NCBI GenBank assembly: GCA_016714015.1 | Contig: JADJNZ010000001.1 | Span: forward strand, 1,054,001 to 1,118,000 | DNA: 64,000 nucleotides | Direction: 5' to 3' | Source of the DNA: Gemmatimonadota bacterium | Lineage (GTDB): Bacteria > Gemmatimonadota > Gemmatimonadetes > Gemmatimonadales > Gemmatimonadaceae | Shown here: positions 18,621 through 26,010 of the stretch, one piece after another | Layout of the letters: every line of letters starts with the position of its first letter | Numbering within the stretch: the stretch's first letter is position 1 | Program-made: the position numbers and the translations under genes | The notes under the pieces: generated by a model | The model's database searches: none | What the model saw: the letters and a program-made list of their open reading frames with translations, nothing else | What the model was told of the DNA's origin: nothing

Positions 18621-19255
18621 CGGACCGTGACGAGACGCCTGACCGCGCCGCCGACGGCGCGCACGAACTGGACGCTGCGGAGGCGGCGCGCCTGCGCGCG
18701 GCGCTCCAGCGGCTTCCTGCGGCCGTGGAGCCCGAACGCGACCTCTGGCCCTCCATCCGTGCGCGGATCGATCAGGGGCGGGTGCAGGCGCTGCCACGTG
18801 GCGGCGGAGCGGCCTCGCGCCCCGCAGGCGAGCGCTGGCCGTGGTACGCGCGGCCACAGCGCCTCGCGGCGGCGGCGGCGCTGCTCGTAGCAGCCACGGC
18901 GACCGCGACCTGGTGGACGATGCGCACCACGCCGACCAGCGATCTCGCGGATGTCACGGCACCGGCCGCTGCGGTCGATCCCGCCGCCGCGCTGGCCTCG
19001 TTCGCCTCGTATGAGCGCTCGGCGGCCGAGCTGACCGCCACGCTCGAGCGGCGCCGCGGCGCGCTCGATCCCAACACGCTGGCCGTGCTCGAGCGTACGC
19101 TCCGCACCATCGACGGCGCGATCGCCGAGGCGCGCGAGGCGCTCGCGACCGATCCGGGGAACGCGGCGGTGCAAGGGTTCGTCGCGACGGCGTACCGACA
19201 GAAGATCGACTTCCTGCGCCGGGCGAACGATGTCGCGGCGGAGCTCGGGTCATGA
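18617..19255 (+). CDS. Anti-sigma-factor-like membrane protein
   Basis: 212 residues. There is an acidic/amphipathic cytoplasmic N-terminus of about 75 residues (DAAEAARLRAALQRLP), a single membrane helix at about 83-101 (LAAAAALLVAATATATW), and an Ala-rich helical extracytoplasmic domain. No HxxxCxxC zinc motif is visible, so it is not a classical ZAS protein. Position and the 4-bp coupling to the ECF sigma gene support the role of cognate anti-sigma; this rests on context. Confidence 0.75.
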   Translation: MTDRDETPDRAADGAHELDAAEAARLRAALQRLPAAVEPERDLWPSIRARIDQGRVQALPRGGGAASRPAGERWPWYARPQRLAAAAALLVAATATATWWTMRTTPTSDLADVTAPAAAVDPAAALASFASYERSAAELTATLERRRGALDPNTLAVLERTLRTIDGAIAEAREALATDPGNAAVQGFVATAYRQKIDFLRRANDVAAELGS

Positions 19256-20142
19256 GACGCGTCGTCCTGCTCCTGGGACTCCTGCTCCTCGCGACGCCCG
19301 GCACGGCGCAGCAGGTCCCGATCGCGCGCGGCTGGCCGCTCGACCGCGACGGCCTCGTGAAGCTGTTCAATCCCAACGGGCGCATCCGCGTGATCGGCTG
19401 GGACCGCGACAGCATCGCCGTCACCGGCACGACGACGCGCGGCACGACGGTGTTCGGCGGCGGCTCGCGTCGCGCGGTGAAGTTCGGCACCGAGGGGCAC
19501 GACATGACGGCGTGGGCCGACCTCACCGTGCGCGTGCCGGCCGGTGCGGTCGTCTGGGTGCGCGGCGCGGCGACCGACATCTCGGTGGAAGGGCTCACCG
19601 GCGGCGTGGACGTGGGCTGCGTGAGCGGCCTCGTCCGCATCACCGGCGACCCGCGCGACCTCACCGCCGAGGCGATGGACGGGAGTCTCGAGATCCTCGG
19701 CTCGCCGGGAACGTTGCGCGCGAAGACGGCGAGCGGGTCGCTGCTGTGGATGGGTCACGCGGAGGACGCGACGCTCGGGAGCGTGAGCGGGAGCATCCGC
19801 GCGGGGCGCGGGCCCTTCGGTCAGGTGCGGATCGAGACCATCTCCGGCGATGTCTCCGTCGACGCGGCGCTGCTCCCGACGGCCGACTTGGTGGTCGAGT
19901 CGCACAGCGGGTCGGTGACGCTGCGCCTGCCGTCCGCGGTCCCCGCGCGCCTCACCGTCGATGCCGCGCGGCTCACCGGCGTACCCGGCGCAGCCACCGG
20001 TCCCGCACCGCCGGGAAAGCGCGCCCCGCCGCGGACGGTGGCGTTGCACGGCGCATCGGCGACGGGGGCGGCCGCGTCGATCACGGTGCGGTCGTTCAAG
20101 GGCGAACTGACGCTCCTGCCCGCGACCGCGCCGCCCCGGTAG
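19252..20142 (+). CDS. Exported DUF4097-like beta-solenoid protein
   Basis: 296 residues with a signal peptide ending near LATPGTAQQ. The remainder is short repeating beta units (VSGLVRITGDPRDLTAEAMD, TISGDVSVDAALLPTADL, SGSVTLRLPSAVPARL) as in DUF4097 putative adhesins. It overlaps the anti-sigma gene by 4 bp, completing an ECF sigma/anti-sigma/DUF4097 trio often seen in Gemmatimonadota and Acidobacteria. Probably a periplasmic or surface protein under control of the sigma factor. Function unknown. Confidence 0.75.
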   Translation: MRRVVLLLGLLLLATPGTAQQVPIARGWPLDRDGLVKLFNPNGRIRVIGWDRDSIAVTGTTTRGTTVFGGGSRRAVKFGTEGHDMTAWADLTVRVPAGAVVWVRGAATDISVEGLTGGVDVGCVSGLVRITGDPRDLTAEAMDGSLEILGSPGTLRAKTASGSLLWMGHAEDATLGSVSGSIRAGRGPFGQVRIETISGDVSVDAALLPTADLVVESHSGSVTLRLPSAVPARLTVDAARLTGVPGAATGPAPPGKRAPPRTVALHGASATGAAASITVRSFKGELTLLPATAPPR

Positions 20143-20178
20143 CGCGCGCCTGCGCGCGCGGACGATAGCGCACGCGGA
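20142..20178. terminator. Tandem hairpins between convergent genes
   Basis: GCGCGCGC (20142-20149) and GCGCGCGC (20152-20159) form a self-complementary stem, followed by a second small hairpin with TAGCG/CGCTA arms. They lie in the 38-bp gap between the convergent DUF4097-like and bacilliredoxin genes. No U-tract is seen, so termination efficiency is uncertain. Confidence 0.4.
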
Positions 20179-20180
20179 CG

Positions 20181-20618
20181 CTAGCTCGCGCTGCTGGCCG
20201 CCGCGCAGTGCGTGTCGAACGCCTTCGTGAGGTCGGCGGCGATGGACTCCACCGAGCGCCCCTCGATCTGCCACCGCTCCACCATGTGCACGAGCTTGCC
20301 GTCGCGCAGCAGCCCGATGCTCGGCGAGCTCGGCGCGTAGCCGGTGAAGTAGCCGCGCGCCTGGCGCGTGGCATCGGCGTCGTTGCCGGCGAAGACCGTG
20401 TAGAGATGCTCGGGCTTCACGCCATGCTGGAGCGCGACGGCGATGGCGGGGCGCAGGTTGCGCGCGGCGCAGCCGCAGACCGAGTTGACGACCACGAGCC
20501 GGGTGCCGGGCGCATCCTTGAGCGCCTCGTCCACGGCGGCGGCGGAGCGGAGCTCGCTGATGCCGAGGCGGGTGAGCTCCTCGCGCATGGGGGTCACGAA
20601 TCTCTCGTCGTACATCAT
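20181..20618 (-). CDS. BrxA/BrxB-family bacilliredoxin-like protein
   Basis: 145 residues with the family motif VVNSVCGCAARNLRPA; the C-G-C active site is at about residues 48-50. The segment FTGYAPSSPSIGLLRDGKLV is also typical of the YphP/YqiW family, which removes bacillithiol from proteins or acts as a disulfide isomerase. Whether this organism makes bacillithiol cannot be judged from the window. Start: two adjacent ATGs (20618, 20615); the longer frame runs into the upstream repeat and is rejected. Downstream of groES on the same strand, separated by a hairpin repeat. Confidence 0.88.
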   Translation of the reverse strand: MMYDERFVTPMREELTRLGISELRSAAAVDEALKDAPGTRLVVVNSVCGCAARNLRPAIAVALQHGVKPEHLYTVFAGNDADATRQARGYFTGYAPSSPSIGLLRDGKLVHMVERWQIEGRSVESIAADLTKAFDTHCAAASSAS

Positions 20619-20623
20619 GGGGC

Positions 20624-20711
20624 GATGAAGGCTGAAGGATGAAGGGAGAAGGTGGTGGTTCGGGATGCGGGATGCGGGGGAACCTCCCCCCTTCATCCTT
20701 CAGCCTTCATC
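20624..20711. repeat. Intergenic inverted repeat, GATGAAGGCTGAAGG type
   Basis: The 23-bp arms at 20624-20646 and 20689-20711 are perfect reverse complements (core GATGAAGGCTGAAGGATG) around a 42-bp loop. The element fills the groES-bacilliredoxin gap and its right arm touches the last base of the groES stop codon. Related copies lie at 25063-25089 and 29193-29277. REP/MITE-like dispersed element; it could also act as a transcript-stabilising or attenuating hairpin. Confidence 0.8.
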
Positions 20712-21070
20712 TACTCGCGCGACAGCGCGAGTACTGCGGCCTGCGGCACCACCAGGTATCGCTCGTTCTCGAACGTGATCTCCACCGCCGCCTTCCGGAA
20801 GAAGATCGCGTAGTCGCCGACCTGTGCCTGCATCGGCACGTGCTTGGCGCCCGACGTCGCGCCGATGCGCCAGGGCTCGTCCAGATGGTCGCTCACCTCG
20901 GGCAACGGCTGCCCCGGGCCGGTCGCGACGATCGTGCCGCCCTGCACCTGCTGGTTCTCGATCGCCGTCGCCGGGAGGTAGAGCCCGACCTTCGTGCGCT
21001 CCTCGCCCTCCTCGAGCTTGATGAGCACGCGGTCACCGACGACCAGGAGTTCCTTCTTGCCTTTGCGCAT
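20711..21070 (-). CDS. groES: GroES-family co-chaperonin
   Basis: 119 residues, about 20 more than standard GroES. The chaperonin-10 beta-barrel is recognisable: LLVVGDRVLIKLEEGEERTK, GLYLPATAIENQQVQGGTIV, then VGDYAIFFRKAAVEITFENE and ERYLVVPQAAVLAL. An insertion around EVSDHLDEPWRIGATSGAK separates the central strands. No groEL is adjacent, so this may be a secondary GroES paralogue rather than the housekeeping copy. It lies 21 bp downstream of the M24 peptidase gene and may be the last gene of the lepB operon. Confidence 0.85.
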   Translation of the reverse strand: MRKGKKELLVVGDRVLIKLEEGEERTKVGLYLPATAIENQQVQGGTIVATGPGQPLPEVSDHLDEPWRIGATSGAKHVPMQAQVGDYAIFFRKAAVEITFENERYLVVPQAAVLALSRE

Positions 21071-21091
21071 ACGGGAACAAGTCTATCAGGT

Positions 21092-22495
21092 TCACTTCAC
21101 GAGGAACAAGCGGTCCTGCCGCTTGATCGCCCAGCGCGCGACACCGTTCGGACCGATCACCGCGTCCTCCTCCTGCGCCATCCGCACGCGCTGGCCGCCC
21201 CACTCGGGGACCGGCGAGGTGGCCTGCAGCTCGATCGAGTACCACATGTTCGCGATCACCGTCGCGTCGCCGCGGCCGGGGACGCCGTCCTGGTAGTCCC
21301 AGAGACCGACGAGCGGGCCGGCGCCGTGGCCGTGCTTGCCGATCGGGTGCGAGTAGATCGTGCCGTCGATCCCCATCGCGCCCATCCGCTGCCGCGAGCG
21401 CGCGAGCACGGTGTTGCCGGTGCGGCCGGCGCGGAGCTCCTCCATCACGATGTCCTGCAGCTGGTTCGACCGCTTGAGCGCGGCGGTGAGTCCCGCCGGC
21501 GCCTCGGTCTCGCCCGGCAGGAGCACGTACGCCATGTGCTGCGTGTCGGTGTTGAGTCCGAGCGCGGTGATGCCGAGGTCCGAGTGCAGCACGTCGCCGC
21601 GCTGGATGATCGGGTCGTCGCCGAGCTGTGCGTCGGTCGCGCCCTTGCGCTGCACCTCGATGCTCGGCTGGAACCAGGTGCCGAGCCCGAGGTCGTTCAC
21701 CTGCTGCCGCCACCACCAGACGAGGTCGCTCGTGCGCGTGACGCCGGGCTTCACCACCTCGGCGGAGAACATCCGCTCGGAGAGCTCCCACACGAGCGCC
21801 TGCAGCTTGGCGTAGAACTGCGCCTCCTCGGGGAGCCGCGTGGCGATCATCTCGAGGGCGAGCGCCTCGGCGGGCCGGAAGCGCGAGGCGAGCGCGGGGC
21901 CGAGCGCCTCGGTCATCCCGTCGCGCTCGCCGGCGGTGAGGCCGTCGGTGAAGGCGAAGGTGCGCGAGACGTCGATGGCGATGACCTTCGGCGCGCGCTC
22001 CTCGAGGACGGTCTTGAGCACCGACCACTGCTGGTCGCCCCAGAGCTCGGCCTGGCGGCCGCTGAGGTCGCCGGCGACGGCGGTCATGGCGCGACGCGCC
22101 TCGTAGAGCCCGCCCTGCGAGGTGCCGCCGAGGGCGATGCGTTCGACGCAGGAGCCGTCGCCCGGATCGGTGCGGCCGCTCGCGGCGCACTTGTCGAAGA
22201 AGACGTAGATGGTGCGGCGGCGCGCGGCGAAGGTCGTCGGCGAGACGAGCGAGGAGAAGACGGGGTCCTCGTTGTACTCGCGCATGGGGACGACCCAGGC
22301 ATCGACACCGTGCTTGCGCATGAGCGCGGGGAGCACGGTGCGGAGGCGCACCGCGAGCCAGCCCTGCTGGATGTCGGCCTGTTCGCGCAGTGTGCCGAAG
22401 GGACGGCGCGGCGCGGCCTGCGCCTCGAGGTTCCCGGCGGCTGGGAGCGCGAGGAGGACGGCGAGGGCCGCGCGAGCGATCGAGTGACGGATCAT
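21092..22495 (-). CDS. Exported M24-family metallopeptidase (Xaa-Pro aminopeptidase-like)
   Basis: 467 residues with a signal peptide ending near AAGNLEAQA. The C-terminal pita-bread fold is seen in IIQRGDVLHSDLGITALGLN (metal-binding Asp), SHPIGKHGHGAG (His) and the two late Glu segments NMWYSIELQA and AQEEDAVI. Those match M24 ligand order, though the second Asp of the usual pair seems to be in LGLNTDTQH. The N-terminal domain is creatinase/prolidase-like. Probably a periplasmic peptidase acting on proline-containing peptides. The start overlaps the upstream membrane-protein stop by 4 bp. Confidence 0.85.
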   Translation of the reverse strand: MIRHSIARAALAVLLALPAAGNLEAQAAPRRPFGTLREQADIQQGWLAVRLRTVLPALMRKHGVDAWVVPMREYNEDPVFSSLVSPTTFAARRRTIYVFFDKCAASGRTDPGDGSCVERIALGGTSQGGLYEARRAMTAVAGDLSGRQAELWGDQQWSVLKTVLEERAPKVIAIDVSRTFAFTDGLTAGERDGMTEALGPALASRFRPAEALALEMIATRLPEEAQFYAKLQALVWELSERMFSAEVVKPGVTRTSDLVWWWRQQVNDLGLGTWFQPSIEVQRKGATDAQLGDDPIIQRGDVLHSDLGITALGLNTDTQHMAYVLLPGETEAPAGLTAALKRSNQLQDIVMEELRAGRTGNTVLARSRQRMGAMGIDGTIYSHPIGKHGHGAGPLVGLWDYQDGVPGRGDATVIANMWYSIELQATSPVPEWGGQRVRMAQEEDAVIGPNGVARWAIKRQDRLFLVK

Positions 22496-23025
22496 GGGAT
22501 CTCCGGTGGGACGACGGCGGTGGTCGTGCGCCGCTCCTTCTTCCGCGGCATGAGGACGAGGCGGACCATCGTGGAGACGAAGGCGAGCAGGAGCGCGAAG
22601 AGCGTGATGCCGGCGATGCGCACGACGGCGAGCTTGAAGGCCGAGCCTTGCCAGTCCTCGAGCGTCGCGGTGAGGCTCCCGATGCGCTCGAGGCCCGCGA
22701 CGGTGAGCGCGAGGCTCACGCCGATCTCGGTGGCGGCCTCGAGCACGGCGAAGAGCGGCGCGCGCCAGAGCCAGGCGCGGACGGGATAGTTGCCGAGGTG
22801 GAGCGTGGCGAGGAGGAAGAGGATCGCGACGCCGCCGAGGAAGGTGCCGGCGATCCAGGTCCAGCTGTTGCTCCACCCGAACTGCAGGATGGCCGCGCGA
22901 TAGAGGCGGAGGCTGGCGCCGGTGAGCAGCGCCATGGCGAGCACGTTGAGCGAGAACTTCCGGACGACCGTCGGCTCCTCGAGGTCGAGCTGCGTCAGCA
23001 CCATCGTGGGGCGGAGGAGCGGCAT
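22492..23025 (-). CDS. Four-helix membrane protein, unknown function
   Basis: 177 residues with four predicted membrane helices (FSLNVLAMALLTGASLRLY, WIAGTFLGGVAILFLLATL, APLFAVLEAATEIGVSLAL, ITLFALLLAFVSTMVRLVL) and a basic C-terminal tail. No family recognised. Between the RidA-like and M24 genes, 12 bp after one and overlapping the other by 4 bp, so part of the lepB operon. Confidence 0.75.
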   Translation of the reverse strand: MPLLRPTMVLTQLDLEEPTVVRKFSLNVLAMALLTGASLRLYRAAILQFGWSNSWTWIAGTFLGGVAILFLLATLHLGNYPVRAWLWRAPLFAVLEAATEIGVSLALTVAGLERIGSLTATLEDWQGSAFKLAVVRIAGITLFALLLAFVSTMVRLVLMPRKKERRTTTAVVPPEIP

Positions 23026-23037
23026 CGTCGCGTCAGC

Positions 23038-23559
23038 TCAGGCGGTGGCGATGCATTCGATCTCGACGCGCGCGCCGAGCGCGAGGCCGTTGGCGCCGAG
23101 GGCGCTGCGCGCCGGCAGGCGTCCCGGCGTGAAGTAGGTGCGGTATACCGCGTTCATGCGGTCCCACTCCTTCATGTCGGCCATCATCACGGTGCACTTG
23201 ATGACCTTGTCCATCGACGAGCCCACGGCGAGGAGCGTGGTGCGGATGTTCTCGAGCGTCGCGCGCGTCTCGGCCTCGATGCCGCCGGGCACGAGGGTGC
23301 TCGCGTTGGCCGAGGCATCGGCGGTGCCGATCTGTCCCGAGAGGTAGATGAGGTTCCCCACGCGCACGGCGGGGGAGAAGGGACGCGTGGGCGTGCCGAA
23401 GGGCGTGAGGTAGCGCGCCGTGTCGCCGACGCTCACGGCGGCGTCGCTGCCGTCGGAGACGCGATCGAGGCGCCGCTCGAGCCGTCGTTCGCGCGCGGCG
23501 CGGCAGCCGGTCGCGAGGAGCGCGACGGCGAGGAGGAGCAGGGCGGGACGCGGGCTCAT
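23038..23559 (-). CDS. RidA-family protein with lipoprotein signal
   Basis: 173 residues. The C-terminal 125 residues are a RidA/YjgF domain (VRVGNLIYLSGQIG, RATLENIRTTLLAVGSSMDK, PARSALGANGLALGARVEIE) with the conserved Arg and Glu of active deaminases. The N-terminus is a lipoprotein signal ending LLATGC followed by a basic linker, so the protein should be exported and lipidated. RidA normally acts in the cytoplasm on reactive enamine/imine intermediates, which makes export notable. ATG 23559 overlaps the lepB stop by 4 bp. Confidence 0.85.
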   Translation of the reverse strand: MSPRPALLLLAVALLATGCRAARERRLERRLDRVSDGSDAAVSVGDTARYLTPFGTPTRPFSPAVRVGNLIYLSGQIGTADASANASTLVPGGIEAETRATLENIRTTLLAVGSSMDKVIKCTVMMADMKEWDRMNAVYRTYFTPGRLPARSALGANGLALGARVEIECIATA

Positions 23560-24377
23560 CGGATCACCGTGCCGAGGCGGGACCAGCGGATGTCGGTGAT
23601 CGCCGGGAGGGGGCGATCGGAGTCGTCCGCGTTGTAGGAGTAGTACACGAAGAGTGGCCGGCCGCGGATGTTCTTGCGCGGCACGAAACCGTAGAAGCGG
23701 CTGTCGATCGAGTTGTAGCGATTATCACCCATGAACCAGAAGTGCGCCTCGGGGATGATGAACGGCCCCCAGTCGTCGATGGTCGGCTCGGCGGGCGGCG
23801 CGCCGAAGCGCGTCGTCTTGATCTCGACCTCGTGCTGCCAGCGCAGGATGGGATCGGGATTGTCGCCCATGAGCTCGCCGGGGCGGCCCGAGGCGTAGCC
23901 CTGGCGCTGCGGCTCGCCGTTGATGTGCACCACGCCGCTGCGCGAGTGGATGGTGTCGCCCGGCATGCCGATGAGGCGCTTCACGACGGTCGGCGTGGGA
24001 TCGTCGGGGTTGAACGCCTGGTAGGGCGAGACGAAGACGACGATGTCGCCGCGGCGCGGCTCGGCGTAGCCGGGGAGGTTCACCTTCGTGAACGGGATGT
24101 TGGGCCCGAAGCGGAGCTTGTTCACGAAGAGCCAATCGCCGACGAGCATCGTCGGGATCATCGAACCCGAGGGGATGCGATACGCCTCGACGAGGAAGGT
24201 GCGGAGGAGGAGGAAGATCGCGATGGTGCCGGCGAGCGACTTGAAGACCTCCCACGCCTTGGCCGGGGAGGAACCGCCCTTGCGGCCGCGCGCGGCGGCG
24301 ACGGAGTTGGCGGGCTTGTCGGAGGTCTTGGACTTCTTCGCGGCCACGGCGGACGGGGCAAGGGGAACGGAGGGCAC
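23556..24377 (-). CDS. lepB: Signal peptidase I
   Basis: 273 residues. A Lys/Ala-rich cytoplasmic N-terminus is followed by one membrane helix (TIAIFLLLRTFLVEAY, about 51-66), the catalytic Ser72 in PSGSMIPT, the catalytic Lys133 in VVKRLIGMPGD and the late box GDNRYNSIDSRFYG. This S26 enzyme cleaves signal peptides at the outer face of the inner membrane. First gene of an operon with ridA-like, membrane protein and M24 peptidase genes. The true start may be one of several codons near the N-terminus, as residues 1-40 are low-complexity. Confidence 0.94.
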   Translation of the reverse strand: MPSVPLAPSAVAAKKSKTSDKPANSVAAARGRKGGSSPAKAWEVFKSLAGTIAIFLLLRTFLVEAYRIPSGSMIPTMLVGDWLFVNKLRFGPNIPFTKVNLPGYAEPRRGDIVVFVSPYQAFNPDDPTPTVVKRLIGMPGDTIHSRSGVVHINGEPQRQGYASGRPGELMGDNPDPILRWQHEVEIKTTRFGAPPAEPTIDDWGPFIIPEAHFWFMGDNRYNSIDSRFYGFVPRKNIRGRPLFVYYSYNADDSDRPLPAITDIRWSRLGTVIR

Positions 24378-24440
24378 GAGGCCCGCGCCGCACGGCGGCG
24401 CACGAGGGGAATCTGCCGTGATTACCCCGCAAAGACGAGA

Positions 24441-24464
24441 GGGGCGCGCCTCGCGGCGCGCCCC
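24441..24464 (-). terminator. Rho-independent-like terminator after the SWIB gene
   Basis: Arms GGGGCGCGCC (24441-24450) and GGCGCGCCCC (24455-24464) are a perfect 10-bp stem with a 4-nt loop. On the minus strand the stem is followed by TCTCGTCTTT, a modest T-rich tail. It lies 27 bp beyond the SWIB stop and before lepB. Confidence 0.65.
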
Positions 24465-24490
24465 CCCGTCCCAGCCGATCGATCAGTGCC

Positions 24491-24823
24491 TTACTTGAGG
24501 CACTTCGAGACGAGCTTGGTCATGTCGAACATCGACACCTGCGCCTTGCCACCGAAGACGAGCTTGAGCTTGTCGTCGGCGTTGATCATGCGGCGGTTCT
24601 TCTTGTCCTGGAGGCCGTTCTTCTTGATGTAGGCCCAGAGCTTCTTGGTGAGCTCGGTGCGCGGGAGCGGCGCGGCGCCGACGACGGCGGCGAGCTTCTC
24701 GTTCGGCGTCACCGGCTTCATGAACGCGGCGTTCGGCTTGCGCTTCGCGGCCTTCTTCTTCGGCGCGGCCTTCTTCGTCGCCTTCTTCGCGGCCTTCTTG
24801 GCGGTCTTCTTCTTCGCAGCCAT
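24491..24823 (-). CDS. SWIB/MDM2-domain protein with histone-H1-like tail
   Basis: 110 residues. The first ~33 are Lys/Ala repeats (KKTAKKAAKKATKKAAPKKK) like bacterial histone-H1 mimics; the rest is a SWIB domain (LPRTELTKKLWAYIKKNGLQ, RRMINADDKLKLVFG). ATG 24823 is chosen because GAGGAG lies 9 nt upstream, whereas the ATG at 24832 abuts that site. Such proteins are known in Chlamydiae and some soil phyla and are thought to bind DNA or topoisomerase; the role here is inferred. Single gene, ended by a strong hairpin and preceded by an unusual tandem GC-hairpin array. Confidence 0.88.
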   Translation of the reverse strand: MAAKKKTAKKAAKKATKKAAPKKKAAKRKPNAAFMKPVTPNEKLAAVVGAAPLPRTELTKKLWAYIKKNGLQDKKNRRMINADDKLKLVFGGKAQVSMFDMTKLVSKCLK

Positions 24824-24910
24824 TTCGAACATCTCCTCGAGAGGAAGTGAGGATCGCGCGGTGCTACGCCCGGTCGAGTCGTGCGCGATCTGTACTCGAA
24901 AGTAAGGCGG

Positions 24911-25061
24911 TTCCCCTCTGGCGCAATAGGCAATCCCCTCTGAGAACCGGGGAATCCCCCTCTGGGAACGGGGTGATCTCCCTCTGGGGCGGGCCCGCGG
25001 GGGCCCTCGCGCGGGGGTCTCCCCCCTCGGGGAATGGGCGATTCTCCCTCGGAGAACCCCC
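24911..25061. repeat. Tandem degenerate GC-hairpin array upstream of the SWIB gene
   Basis: Five or six units of about 22 bp share a CCCCTCTGrGAACsGGGG core: 24935-24955, 24956-24977, a longer variant 24978-25020, 25021-25043 and 25044-25061, with a weaker one at 24911-24934. Each unit is itself quasi-palindromic (CCCC...GGGG), so the array can form serial hairpins, and its G-runs could form quadruplexes. It occupies the space between the SWIB promoter region and the 3' end of the endonuclease IV gene. Confidence 0.7.
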
Positions 25062-25062
25062 T

Positions 25063-25089
25063 TTCATCCTTCACCCTTCAGCCTTCATC
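25063..25089. repeat. Half copy of the GATGAAGGCTGAAGG repeat
   Basis: TTCATCCTTCACCCTTCAGC followed by CTTCATC is one arm of the element found complete at 20624-20711. It abuts the tandem hairpin array on one side and ends about 6 bp from the endonuclease IV stop on the other. No matching second arm is seen. Confidence 0.65.
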
Positions 25090-25095
25090 CCCTCG

Positions 25096-26010
25096 TCAGC
25101 CGCGCAGGAATCCCTCGAGCAGTTCGATCATCCGCGCGTCGGCCGGATCGGCCGAGACGTCGTCCTCGACGACCGATTCCCGCTCTGACGGCGTCTCGAG
25201 GATGAGCGGGATCCCCTCGGAGATGGGCGCGCGCACGAGCCAGCGGAACGGCTCGGCGCCGATCATCCCCGCCCCGAGGAGCGCGTGGCGATCCTTGTTG
25301 CTCGCGAACGGATGCTGGCTGTCGTTCAGGTGGAAGAAGGCCGGCGGCTCGCCGATGGTGCGCACGAACGCCTCGAGGGTGCGCGCCTGCGCCTCGGGCG
25401 AGGAATGGATGTCGTGCCCTGCGGCGAAGAGGTGACAGGTGTCGAGCCCGTACCCGGTGCGATGGCGCAACGCCGGCGGCACCTGCGCGAGCATCGTCGC
25501 GATCTCCTCGGCGGTGCGTCCCATGGTGCGCCCTGCGCCGGCGGTGTTCTCGATGAGGACGCGCGAGCCGCTCCCCTCGGGGACGCTCGCGAGCGCGTGC
25601 GCGATGGCCTGCCCCACGCGCACCGCCGCATCGACCGGGTCGCTCTCCCCCGCCGAGCCGGGATGGAAGCAGCAGCCCCACGCGCCGAGCGCGCTCGTGC
25701 GCTCGTACTCCTTGGCGAGTCCGGCGCGCGCCTTGGCGGCCTTGGCCTCCTCGGGGGAGGCGGTGTTGAGCACATACGCCGCGTGCACGAGCACGTGCCG
25801 GCGCGCGATCCCCGCGGCGTCGAGCGCGGCGTGGACCTTCGCCGCCCTGTCCGGCTTGATCGTGACCTTCTCGTTGTAGTACGTCGGCGGCGCGGTGAAG
25901 ACCTGGAGCGCGCGCGCGCCGGCGTTCGCCGCGCGCTGCACCGCGATGGGGAGTCCGCCGTCGTCGGCGGGATGCACGCCGAGGATGCGCGTCGCGGAGG
26001 GAGCGGTCAT
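25096..26010 (-). CDS. nfo: Endonuclease IV (AP endonuclease, TIM barrel)
   Basis: 304 residues, the usual size. Zinc-site segments follow the Nfo order: HVLVHAAYVLN, RVLIENTAGAG, YGLDTCHLFAAGHD, AFFHLNDSQHPFASNKDRHA, and IPLILETPSER. The enzyme cleaves DNA at abasic sites in base-excision repair. ATG 26010 overlaps the regulator stop by 4 bp, so this repair gene is co-translated with a signalling protein and a lipoprotein, an unusual grouping. Confidence 0.92.
   Translation of the reverse strand: MTAPSATRILGVHPADDGGLPIAVQRAANAGARALQVFTAPPTYYNEKVTIKPDRAAKVHAALDAAGIARRHVLVHAAYVLNTASPEEAKAAKARAGLAKEYERTSALGAWGCCFHPGSAGESDPVDAAVRVGQAIAHALASVPEGSGSRVLIENTAGAGRTMGRTAEEIATMLAQVPPALRHRTGYGLDTCHLFAAGHDIHSSPEAQARTLEAFVRTIGEPPAFFHLNDSQHPFASNKDRHALLGAGMIGAEPFRWLVRAPISEGIPLILETPSERESVVEDDVSADPADARMIELLEGFLRG

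Noticed and set aside
24911..25061. CRISPR-like array
   Set aside because: Units abut without unique spacers and vary in length, so these are tandem hairpins and not a CRISPR.
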